DNA of 64,000 bases, taken from assembly GCA_000231825.2 (NCBI GenBank), contig JH720374.1, positions 252,924 to 316,923 on the forward strand, read 5' to 3'. Position numbers and translations under genes: made by a program. The notes under the pieces are model-generated. The model saw only the letters and a list, made by a program, of their open reading frames with translations. It searched no databases and was not told the origin of the DNA. This document shows positions 53,631-64,000 of this stretch, one piece after another (the first letter of the stretch is position 1; each line of letters starts with the position of its first letter). This stretch comes from Tetrahymena elliotti 4EA (taxonomy: Eukaryota > Ciliophora > Oligohymenophorea > Hymenostomatida > Tetrahymenidae).

Positions 53631-54429
53631 TTATTTGATTGATTAGACTAATCTTTAATTCAAACTTAGATTTATGATTAATCACAAATTTTTAAGATAA
53701 ATTAATCTAATAAATTATCTCTTAATAATTATCTGCCTAGTAAATGATCATATCTCTCATAACTTTTAAAAAAATATTTTTAATCAAAGTTATTATTATT
53801 ATTTACATTTTTTAGGATTAGGATGGAAATATTAATTAATCGAGGATTATTATAAATACATTACATATTTCCACAAACAAACAAAACTTTTTTGATGAAT
53901 GATTTTTTTTTAATTATTAATATTTTCTAATTTTCTAATTAAAAACAAATTAAATATCTTAAGCTCATAATTGTAGATAAATATTTTATTCAAAATTAAA
54001 TTAAAAAAATATTTCTAAATTAAGACATAATTTATGTAAATTTAGGTAAGGTATTTTAATTAAGGCTCTACTATTTAATTTTCAAAATTTTATGCTTTTT
54101 AAAAAACTATTAAAATTTAAATCAAGAAAATATTTCCTATGTTGAATTTAAAGAATTGGCTTTATTAAAATTTTTAAACTTAATTTTTGCATAAATTTGG
54201 CAAAGAATTAAACATCATCTAAGTTTACTGTAGTATGAAATTGATTTTTTAAAAATAATCTTAAACTTGATAAATATATTTGGAAATTAACCTAAACGTT
54301 TAAATTTGAATAAACAAAAATACAATTAATATTTAGCATTAAATAACTTATTGATACTTAGGGTGTTGGTTTATCCTCTCTTATTCTTGATAATTTTTGA
54401 ATTAGTTTGTATGATGATATCAGTGAGAA
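53631..54429. other. AT-rich intergenic region
   Basis: This is the upstream flank and likely promoter of Cys-rich copy 2. Nothing else was recognised. Confidence 0.5.
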
Positions 54430-55240
54430 TCAGCTTGTTTTCATATAAACTTATTCTGAAATGCCAAGGCACAACAATATTTTGTTATCTAAAAACGTAA
54501 TAAACTCAGAAGAAATTTTGTTGTAATATCTACTGTCTTATCTTTAAGGAAGCACTATTTTAGAGGGTTACCATAGTGTATCTTCTTATATATATTTGAT
54601 TATCTTTATGTGCAACCATATTTATTATTTAGCTTTTTATTCATTGTGAGTGGTTATAAAATTTTGTTTTCTGTGGTTCATATATGGTGCTCACTCTAAA
54701 GATCTAGATGAGCTATTCTTTGATTACTTAGAGCTACCTTGGCTTAGTAGTTGTTTGTATAAGGAGTGAAATATATTTGGGGCTAGCATTTGTTTCATTT
54801 TATTAGATTATTCACTGCTATTTTTTAATTCCATAGGTATTTTCAAAGAGCTCAATGACTTGATTCCAATGCATACATTGAAAAGTTTATAATTCAGTTA
54901 GAATATGATTTTTATTGATTGTTTAAGGGAATTTAGCATTTAATTTTCTGGAATTTCCTTCTGTTGAATTTGAATGATTCATATTTTGATGAAGTAAGGT
55001 AAGCAAGAGAGTAGTGATTAAATTCACAAACCTCTACTTTAGTTTAGTGCACTTGCTGAATTTCTAGAATTTAAATTGTTGAGATTGTTGATTATGGGAG
55101 TGAATTTTTCTCTAGCAAAAAGATTAGCTATATAGTCAGAAGTTGATATGGGTTTGGGGTGAGTTCACCAAATTTAGAGGAGAAAATCCTTCTGAACTTT
55201 GTAGATTTGCTACTTTTTATATAAAGAGCAGGGAAAGTGA
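54430..55240 (-). pseudogene. Possible decayed gene in a less AT-rich island
   Basis: One minus-strand frame reads like protein (IQIQQKEIPENQMLNSLKQS, SEQSNKMKQMLAPNIFHSLY, SSEFITFLDNKILLCLGISE). It is cut by TGA at 54693-54691, 54981-54979, 55026-55024 and 55167-55165 before the final TGA 54432-54430. Base composition is visibly less AT-rich than the flanks, as for exons. The stop spacing is close to chance, so this could also be noncoding. Alternatively the gene has unrecognised introns. No domain was identified. Confidence 0.27.
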
Positions 55241-55505
55241 AATTTCCTCCTTGGTGTTTTTCTCTACAAGTTAGAAGTTTTTTTTTGATTTTGAAAACAA
55301 GTTGATAATTATTTACTTTTTTTGTTTATCCTTCTGTTTTTAGGTCGTTTTGAATCTTTTTTGTTTCAAACTTTTAAAGGCATTGACGATTATTTTAGTT
55401 TTTTCATTCTTTTAATTTTTATTTCTTGAAATTTTGGTTTATTTGTTGTTTTTACTTTTATTAAAATTAATTATTTTATTTAATAATGTAAATCAATAAA
55501 CAGTA

Positions 55506-58470
55506 TCATTTTTTCTTCTTTCTTATCCAGTAATTAGTTGATGTTGCCTCAGAGAATTATTAACTAATAATTTATTCAAAATCTAGAAAGAAAAATTTTT
55601 TAGGTTTAATAGAACTATTTTGTTAATTCAAATTTATCATAGAAATTTATGAGATAAAATTTTCTTAACTTTAATTTTTTTTCTATTTTCTTTTATTTTG
55701 TATCAATTCATAAATTAAGAAAACAGCATAGAGAACCATATATATTGGGTTTATCAACAAAATCATTTGCACTGTTATCAAGAAAGTAAAGCAGCAATTA
55801 TCGAGAGTTCTTGTATAATTATCATAATTTTGTTTATTCATTATAAAATTAAGGAGATAAAATTGAATCATTAAACTAATCCGTAAAAGGAAATTAATTA
55901 TAAAATATAAATTGGTTAGCCTAGAATTAAAAGGTTTTAAATAGATTAAAACTACTATTAATAGAAATTATAGTATGGTATAGCCTATGGTAACAACTTA
56001 CCAACTAAAGTTAAATTAAATAAATAAGGTTGGAGTTAAAAGAGATTCAAAAAACAAATTTATTAGAATAAAGTTCCTAGCTAATTTAATTTCAAAAATA
56101 GTATTACTTAGAATCTTTTCTCTGGTAATTTCTTAAAAATTTTGAATGGTTATGTGCAGTTTTTAAATATTAAGATACATATATTACTATTAGAATATTA
56201 ATATTACTAATAGTATAAGGCAAGCTACAAAAATAATTTTGATTGGTAGATCTTAGATATCTTTGCTATAAATAAATTCTTTTATTTAAACATTTATTCC
56301 AATAATAAAAATGGACATGCTCAGCTAAATATAGGATATCATTAAACCAGAAAACACACTGTTGTATAAAATTTTAGAAATTGATTTAACTTTCTGGTGA
56401 TTTGCTTTTTCAGTTAGAACATAGAATATTATATATAGAAAAAGGCAAATCATAAATATAGAAATAGCAGATCCATTATTTTATAAGATATTATAAGAAA
56501 GACTGATAGCTTCAAATTTAGCATCATAATATTAAATTGAGCTTGATGAGATAAAATTCTTTAAGAAATTTAAAAATTTAAAAGATTTCGTTGGAATTTG
56601 ATCTATTTTGGAATGAAATAAGTCATTAATTTATTTAAATTAACAAAAATATTTAATAAAAGTTATCTTATTATGCATCTAAAGGCAAAAAAATAGGGTT
56701 TGGCAAAAGAGTATTAACTAATGTAAGATAAGAAAGCTTTTAGCATGATAAACCAGAAGTAACAATACTGAAACTTGAAGATGCAAATGCATTAGAAATA
56801 GTATTCGAAGCTACAGTGCTTATTGTAGTAGCTTAAGAAGATGTAGAGACTTGTTCAGAAACTTCTTTGATTTTTTCTTTAGAATATATTTCTGATGAAT
56901 AATTTTTGTATTGTTGAACACATGTTGTGTTATTTGACAAAAAATAGCCTTCAATACAACTCTGACAATCTTAATTAGTTTTATCTGTGCAATCTATACA
57001 TGTATTATGGCATTATAGGCAAATTAATCTATTAAATTTGCTTACTATAGTTTAATCCTTTTGACAATAAGTACTTTTTTGTTGAAATTAATAGCATTAG
57101 TTATTTTAACTACAATGTAAAAATTAATTTTTCATATCATCAACACATTTGTTTTAATCATCAAAGAAATAGCAATAATTTTCATTTTATAGGTTGCATT
57201 CATTTTTAGTTATTATATTAGCGCAAATTTGACAACTCTTCTTGATTAGATCCTAAAGTTAAAAGAAAATTTAAATTTGTTTTGGTTGTAAGCATCAAAA
57301 AAATAAAATAATCTCAATCTCATATGTGGAAAAAAATTATGGATTTATAAAATTAAAAGAAATTAAGAAATTTTAAAAAAAAACTTATTGGAAAATTTAT
57401 AGAAAAATATTAAATTAGCTTACATAAAATCCTTATTTACATTAGCATTTGTTGTCAAGTAAGTAAAAATCTTCTCCACAAGCAACACATGTATTTATGT
57501 CCAAGTATTAAAGACAGCCATGACTACAAACATTACAATTTTTACCATAATCACAAGTATCACATCCAGAATTACATTTAAAGCAAATATTTTAATTATC
57601 ACAGATATACTTTTCTGGATGATTAGGTTAACATGCATTTTTTACAAGATAAAAACCATTTGAATATAAATCGCATTTAGAACTATCTCAAACACAATTC
57701 TAACAATTCTACACTTAACAAGCTTCACATTTTTAAGTATTAATATTAGCCCCTTATGCTGGATTCTTACAGATTGAACGTGAATTATTTTATAAAGCAT
57801 ATCCATTTTAGCAATGTGTGCAGTTAAATTAGTTATCACAAGAAGTACAGTATTAAGTGCAAATAAAACTTTATTAATTTATTTAGGAAAAATTTGGAGG
57901 ACACGAATTCTCACAGGTAGGGGTACTTAGTTATTGTGTAATTAATCTTAAGTATGTATTTTAGCACTAAGCACAAAACTTTTATTCATAATTACATTAT
58001 TAGCAATTTGGAGTACAATAAGTAGGGGGTTTAGCTTTACAAATATTTTATGCATCACATTCAACATAGTCTGGCATAATTTGAAGACACTTATTTAAGT
58101 AAAGGTATTTTTTAGATGAAGACTAATCACATGCTTAATATACAGAGATATTATTTTGGCAATCAATACATTATTCAACTGAGCATTTACTACATATTTT
58201 AGTTGATGGATCACAATAAGTAACTTGTGGTTAAGTAGTCAAACATTGATTGTTGTATAAATATTTACTAACACATTATGTACAAGTGAGCAAATTGCTT
58301 TAACAGAACATGCAATCAGAATTTAGACAATCATAACACATCCTATTCTAATCGCAGTAAACTTAAGTTGGTATAATCACATCGCATATATAATCTGTAG
58401 ATAATGAAGATTTTAAAAGAATGAATAATAAATGAATAACTTAAATGTAGGAATATATTATTCTTTTCAT
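55506..58470 (-). pseudogene. Cys-rich multipass membrane protein, copy 3, with in-frame TGA
   Basis: The start ATG is 58470-58468 with a signal peptide (MKRIIYSYIQVIHLLFILLK); the final TGA is 55508-55506. Architecture follows copy 2 closely: Cys repeats (NRMCYDCLNSDCMFC, CSKCSVEQCIDCQ, CNSGCDTCDYGKNCNVC), stalk, juxtamembrane SSSFSIVTSGLSCQKLSYL, membrane segments with FFESLLTPTLFIQF, and a tail ending NYWIRKKKK. Codon 261 (57690-57688) is TGA in the pattern CQNCV-stop-DSSKC. Copy 2 has Gln (TAA) there in CQDCIQDSQIC. Just downstream a repeat Cys is replaced by Tyr (DLYSNGF against NKCSNEF). The frame is otherwise open and introns look normal. A truncated, recently inactivated gene is most likely. 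Selenocysteine readthrough or an assembly error are alternatives. Confidence 0.78.
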
Positions 58471-61298
58471 TTTGTTTTTCTTACTTTATTTTTTACTGAT
58501 TGTTAAAAAATTAGATAATAGATCTCTTAAAATCTAATATTCGAAGAAAATTTATTCCAAAATGTCTATTTATTAAATTTTTTATAAAATTAATCTTAAG
58601 AAAAACAAACTAACAAGAGAGAATTTTAATTTTTTTTTTGGGGATAAAATTCTGAAAGAGACTTAGGTAGAAGAATAATTCAATTAATAGTTTTATATAT
58701 TTTTTATTTTTCTTTATTTTTTTATTTTTTCTTCCTTACTAAACATTGAAGTTCATGTAATAAACCTTATTAAATATTACTTTTAAATTTTTGACTTTCT
58801 TTTTATATTTTCTCTTATGTCTAAACATACAAAATCAACTATTTTTTTCTCTCTACTTTATAATTATTTTTTTTTATTTTGAAAGATTTTAATTGAGATA
58901 TTTATTTTAGTGTAGCAAGAATTAAAAAATATTTGAAATATTTTTAGTTAATTTTGTTGTGGGATTAAAATAGTACTTAATTTTATTTTGGATTTGTAAT
59001 TTTAAAAAACTTCGACTACAAATAACTTGGATATTCACTTATTATTTAGTAAATATTTTTATCAATTTAATGTTTTAAGTTCGATTTTGATTAAATAACT
59101 AAAATTTCATTAATTTATTAGAATGAAATTATTAATTTAGATTTATAAAACATCTTTTAACTCTTTTCTATTAATTTATCTATTTTAATAAAATATTTTT
59201 CTTTTGAGAATTAATACTGTTTGTTTCAATCAAAATTAAATTATCTTATGAATTAGTAATTCAATTATTTAATATCAATATTATTTATATCAATAAGTTT
59301 ATAAAAAAATGTTAATAGTTCTTCTCAGTTTCAACCCTAACTAATTAAATAATTTTGTCAATATAAATATTTCTAATTGAACTTTAGAGTGACAATTATA
59401 TTTAACGATTGATTTTTTTTTAATTTTATATTTTTATATCAATCTACAATAATTTGCTTAGCCTGAAAATTGATTTGAGGTAAATTTGTTTATCTAACCA
59501 ATTTTTAAAATAAATTTAATATATTTTATTAATTATTTTTTAGCTTTAAATTAGACATTAATTTTTTGTAAAATTAAATATTAGTTTTGTTTCTTATGAA
59601 TAATTCTTTAAATTATTAAAATTACAGTTATATTCCTGAAGTTAATCTTGTATTTTTATTTTCTACTTTCATAAAATTTGATACAAATTTGTTGAAAATA
59701 AATCTGAGGGATATTCTTACTTTTAAAATTTAGTAAAAAAGTAAAGTAGGATAAGATTATAAGAAATTTTTGAACAGAACTTTAATGATAAATAGGATTT
59801 TTAAGAACATTTGTTATGATAAATTTTAAATTTAATTAAAATAAAAAGAATTTTTACATTTGAGAGTTTTTTATTAATTATTTTTCATCTTAATAATTTA
59901 AATATTTTCTAATAAAAATAATAATTAATTTGGCTACAGTCAAATCAAAATCTATATATTAAAATGGTTTTATTAAATTTTTTCTATAAAATAATTATTG
60001 TTTTTGTATTGACTTTAAAAGATTTTGTTTCAGCTGAGTAAGTTTGTGTGGAACTAAACCTATAAAAACTAATAAAGAAGATTAAGAGTTTACATACATA
60101 TTCAATTGTAAATGGAATAAAATTAATTTTTTATTTTAATATTATTTGATAGTTTAATCCAATAGGAAGATATCTTTAGGATATGTTAAATTTTATTAAA
60201 ATTTGATTATCATGAAGCTTTGAATATTTTAGAATGCAAATACCACAAAAAAAAGCTCTCAAATAAATTCATAAACACAATACTGAAAATAAATAATATT
60301 GTATTGAAAATTTTTGAAAGATTATTTATTTTTTTACAAAATTAAATGAATAGCAGCTTATTTGCTTAAATAAAGAAACATATTATGAAAAGAGCAAAGA
60401 GTTTAATGTTTACTCTCAAATATTTTTTTATTGTTTTCCAAAATCCATTCTTTTTTGAAAAATAGTCTAATTATTCATTCTAATATTTGATAAAATAAAT
60501 TCGTATATGAAATGATAAATTAATATTTCTTAGTAAAAGTTAGTAGAAAATAAATATTTTATTTCTAAATAAATTTTTGTTCTATTTAAGTATCAATTTT
60601 ATAAATTTAAAATAAACATTTTTCTTTATTTATTTTCAAGCAAGTGAGTATTGAATGGTATGCTTAAGAATAAAATAAATCAATAATTTTAAGATCAAAT
60701 AAGAGTATTCAAAAACTTGTTCCACAAAAATAAATTTTTTTGAAATAGAGTAATCTATTTTCCTAGCTCATTTTAAAATCATGTATAAATATCTAAAATT
60801 TCTAAATATTTTATCTTTATCTGAAATAACATTTTTAAAACCTTTTGATAATCAAATCATTAAATTTTTAAAAAGTATATTATTTAGACTTTTTCATTTT
60901 CGCATTAAAAAAAGAAGATTGAATAAGTTATGTTTATTTGATCATATAGAAAAAAGAAATTTTCATAAAGTAAGATATAACTAAATTAGAATTCAATATA
61001 TTCTTTCTTTCTTACTTTCTTGAAATGATGGCAGATGTCAAAAAAGGCATGAAAATATTATTTTTTAATGAAAAAGAAAGATATTTTTTATTTTACATTA
61101 AAATAATGAATTAATCGAGATATTTTAATTTTTTCAAAAATTTAAAAAGCAAATATCCTTCGGAAATCTGATATATAGAAAAGTCATACATCTACATTTA
61201 AAAATTTAGTTTCAATAACAATTATCAGAAATTTAATTAACAAAATAATCGAATTATTAAAAAGTTTTTTGAAATTAAAAAAATCTAATACAAAGAAA
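58471..61298. other. Long AT-rich divergent intergenic region (about 2.8 kb)
   Basis: It lies between the start of Cys-rich copy 3 and the start of cofactor E, so it holds both promoters. A plus-strand frame at 60781-61020 has no family resemblance. No RNA gene or repeat was recognised in the remaining sequence, which is largely homopolymer runs. Confidence 0.5.
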
Positions 61299-63450
61299 AT
61301 GGAAAACTAACAATAAACAGAATAGAAAGAAACTGAAGTTTTAAAAGAAACCTAAACAGATACTTAAGAAAAGGTTTCAGAATCTAAAACTGAAAAAACA
61401 GAAGCTCAAAAATAGCAGTTATCTGAATCTGAAAATAAAGCAGAAGATCATTCTGTCTTACTTAGTAAAAGTCATCAATATTTAAATAGAAGAGTTGAAT
61501 GCCAAAGTTTCTATGGCACAATTAAATATAGCGGATCTCTTACACATGAAGGCAGACCTGCTAATAGTGAGAAATAATTATGGTTTGGAGTAGAATGGGA
61601 TGATGAAACAAGAGGAAGACACAATGGAAGTGTAAAAGGTACTAAGTATTTCGAGACTAAAGATAATAAAAACTCTGGAACTCTAGTAAAGTATGAAAAA
61701 GTTAGCATTGGAATTGATATTTTAGATGGTATTTTGGCTAAATATTTCAAAGAAAACATTCCTTAAAATCTCAAATAGTAAATATAAGGTAAAGCTAAAT
61801 ACTTTTTGTCCTTATTATAATAATTTAATACTTGTTTTATTAATTGATTTAAATTATTACATTTTTAAAAATGAAATAATTCTTTTTTAAATAAAAACAG
61901 ATCAGGTTGATAAAAAATATAGAAAACAAATATTAAAGTCTGAAGAGCAGAACCTCCCTGATTAAATTCAGTAAGAAATAAATTCTGAAAAGTAAAAATA
62001 GGAGGAAGAAGAACAAAAACGTGGTGAAGAATAAATAAAAAAGGTAATTTAAGTAGAAATGGATGAGGAAGCCTATTTCGAAACATTCAAAAAACATAAG
62101 AAAATGGTTTAATTTTATGGATTCGATAAGATTTGGAATAGACTTAACAATATAACAGAATTAACTGAAATTTCTTTGTAAGAAGTTTGTATTTCTGATT
62201 TAGGCCATTCAAATTACTTAAGAAGGCTTCTCCCAAATTTAAAAACACTTTCTTTGGAAAAAAATTTACTTTTTGATTGGGATCAAGTTTTTTAAATTGG
62301 TTATGAATTACCAACATTAGAGAGTCTTTCTATCACAAGTAATAAGCTTAAGCCTTTAGAGACAAACATTTCAGAAAGAGCCTCTAAAGAAGTAGAAGAA
62401 AATACTTTGATGTGCTGGAGCAATTATACAAGAATTAAAGAAGTAACACCTATTGGAGTTTTTCATTCACTCAAAACTCTTATTGTTATTGATTGTAATT
62501 TAAATTGGACATAAGTAAGTCGCTTCTTGCCTGCTTTCCCTGCTCTTGAAGAACTTTTCTTATGCAGAAATGATATGACAGATTTTGAAAATTTCACTTA
62601 CAGAGATGAAGACCTTAAAAATTTAACTTTACTTAATCTTGAGAATACTGAGTTAACTGATATTGAAGGCCTAAAAGTCCATTTGAATAAACTTTCTAAA
62701 TTGTAAAAACTTATCCTTAATAAGAATAAGCTTACCTAATTAGGACATCTTGAAGTTTATGAAAGTATCACTCATATATCTCTAGAATCTAATTTGATTG
62801 AAGACCCTATTATTTTTACCTAATTATCTAAATTTCCTAATCTCACTTACCTCAATATAAAGCATAATCCTATTGGTGATAAATGTGGTCGTTCTTATGT
62901 TCGTTAAAGAGCAGTTGCTGAGTGTCCTAATCTCAATATTATCAATGGTTCAAATCTTAAGAAATATGAAAGAAAGGATTGCGAAATTTTCTATTTAAGA
63001 AGAACATTTGATGACTATTTCAACCTGACTGGATAAGTTTATTATAAGTATAATCTTTAGTAATTCCTTGAGTGGGCTGCAAAAGAGCATCCAAACCATG
63101 GTAAACTTTTACAAAAGTATGGCAATCCCTATGAATAGTAACCTGAAGAACCCAAAAACATTACAGAAGATTCTGCCCCAAAAAATGTTATGGTTTCACT
63201 AAATTTGATTGCTGCAGCTGGTCCTTAACTAGGAAAACCTAATAAAACAAAAAAATTCCCTGATAACACATCAATATTAAGTTTAAAAAATGTTTTGAGC
63301 AAATTATATGGTATTCCTAATGATAAACTAGTTTTAAAATATAGAGTAAGCCAACATGACCCTAATGAAATCTTAGATGAAGATCACAAAACTCTTGGGT
63401 TCTATGGTATAAAAGATAATACTACTTTAATTGTTGATTAATTAGATTGA
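61299..63450 (+). CDS. Tubulin-folding cofactor E (CAP-Gly, leucine-rich repeats, ubiquitin-like)
   Basis: Two exons, 61299-61788 and 61901-63450, are separated by a 112-nt intron and give 679 residues ending at TGA 63448-63450. After a charged N-terminus comes a CAP-Gly domain (GTIKYSGSL, WFGVEWDDETRGRHNGSVKG, TKYFETKDNKNSGTLV). A charged helix follows, then leucine-rich repeats (LPNLKTLSLEKNLLF, LESLSITSNKLKPL, LTLLNLENTELTDIEGLK, LQKLILNKNKLTQL, HISLESNLIEDPI, LTYLNIKHNPIGD). The C-terminus is a ubiquitin-like fold (LSKLYGIPNDKLVLKYRV, KTLGFYGIKDNTTLIVDQ). This order is diagnostic of cofactor E, which with cofactors C and D assembles or dismantles alpha/beta-tubulin dimers. It fits a ciliate's heavy tubulin demand. 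Confidence 0.96.
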
Positions 63451-63913
63451 TAGATAATATTAAATTTAATTCTAAATACTTAATATTTTAATAAATTTGC
63501 TTACTATAAATTAATCATGTATTTATTTGTATATTACACTCGTTAATGTTTTAGCTCTTAATAAAATTCCTTTTAACTAAAAAAAGCTAGTTAGTTCTTC
63601 AATTTGATTCAGAATTTACATCTTTTTATTTTTTCAAAAAGAATTTTCTTATTTTTATCAAACTTTTATTTTGAACAAAAATATTTTTTAAAATTATGTT
63701 TTGGGAATGTTTTTAAAAATATTACTTTTCTTTTATTTCAAGTTAATAAAATTATTTGAATATTTTGGGAAATCATGTGAATTTGCTTTTCAACTTTATA
63801 ATTTTTTAAGAAATAACAAATTAAAAAGTTAGTTAACTTCATAACATGATAAATTATTTAATTTATGTTTAACAAAGATATTATCAATTTTGTTCTATTA
63901 AAGAATTTTTTAC
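63451..63913. other. Intergenic region before the tRNA gene
   Basis: AT-rich 3' flank of the cofactor E gene. Nothing else was recognised. Confidence 0.5.
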
Positions 63914-63921
63914 AAAAAAAA
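63914..63921 (-). terminator. RNA polymerase III terminator of the tRNA gene
   Basis: A run of eight T on the minus strand begins two bases after the tRNA discriminator position. Confidence 0.85.
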
Positions 63922-63923
63922 TT

Positions 63924-63995
63924 TCCCCCACCGGGACTTGAACCCGGGTCTGAAGGGTGAAAACCTTCTATCCTAACCTGCTAGACTATAGGGGA
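63924..63995 (-). tRNA. tRNA-Glu (anticodon UUC)
   Basis: The 72-nt cloverleaf closes cleanly. The acceptor arm pairs TCCCCTA with TGGGGGA, the T arm is CCGGG-TTCAAGT-CCCGG, and the anticodon stem GAAGG/CCTTC encloses the loop TTTTCAC, giving anticodon TTC. The discriminator is A at 63923. No intron is present. The B box (GGTTCAAGTCC) is canonical. It decodes GAA/GAG and is not one of the reassigned Gln tRNAs that read TAA/TAG. Confidence 0.95.
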
Positions 63996-64000
63996 TTATG

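Noticed and set aside
57688..57690. Selenocysteine interpretation of the in-frame TGA
   Set aside because: The paralogue has Gln rather than Cys at this site and no redox motif surrounds it, so a nonsense change is simpler.
60781..61020. Plus-strand frame starting MYKYLKFLNILSL
   Set aside because: It is short, made of AT-rich codons and bounded by chance stops, with no resemblance to a known protein.
1..64000. Telomere repeats, CRISPR arrays, bacterial operons and ribosome binding sites
   Set aside because: No GGGGTT/CCCCAA runs, no regularly spaced repeats and no prokaryotic signals were seen; the window is an internal eukaryotic chromosome segment.

Overview
The window is nuclear DNA from a ciliate, most likely macronuclear DNA of a Tetrahymena species. 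It is about 80% A+T. Genes read through in full only if TAA and TAG mean glutamine and TGA is the only stop. Most genes are split by short AT-rich GT...AG introns (about 50-300 bp), unlike the tiny introns of Paramecium. Frames that use the standard code are meaningless here. I read exons directly in the TGA-only code and checked frame arithmetic where I give exon ends.

Layout. 1-4822 (+): 3' part of a PAS/multipass protein of the ciliate TmcB-like family. 5609-11329 (-): a 1,906-codon intronless Asn/Gln/Ser-rich protein with a C-terminal coiled coil. 12280-15316 (+) and 16012-17664 (+): two coiled-coil proteins. 18037-21609 (-): RING, B-box and kelch protein. 22602-26075 (-): multipass PAS and degenerate histidine-kinase protein. 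27589-32217 (+): OSCA/TMEM63-type channel with a lectin-like ectodomain. 33662-36407 (+): cytosolic cysteinyl-tRNA synthetase. 37971-38402 (+): small secreted Cys-containing protein with strongly optimised codons. 40818-46276, 50721-53630 and 55506-58470 (-): three paralogous Cys-rich multipass surface proteins in one orientation. 61299-63450 (+): tubulin-folding cofactor E. 63924-63995 (-): tRNA-Glu(UUC).

The genes form no operon and mostly have private promoters in long AT-rich spacers. The themes are cilia and microtubules (cofactor E, coiled-coil proteins), mechano- or chemosensing at the surface (OSCA-like channel, PAS/histidine-kinase-like receptor, TmcB-like protein, Cys-rich receptor array), and housekeeping translation.

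The most unusual parts are the Cys-rich family and two domain architectures. The 40.8-46.3 kb member carries tandemly duplicated 222-nt symmetric exons, one with a one-base deletion. The 55.5-58.5 kb member has an in-frame TGA where its paralogue has the Gln codon TAA. The OSCA-like channel carries a SUEL-lectin-like domain. The histidine-kinase-like receptor lacks the phospho-acceptor His. Several weak open frames may be decaying genes and are marked as such.
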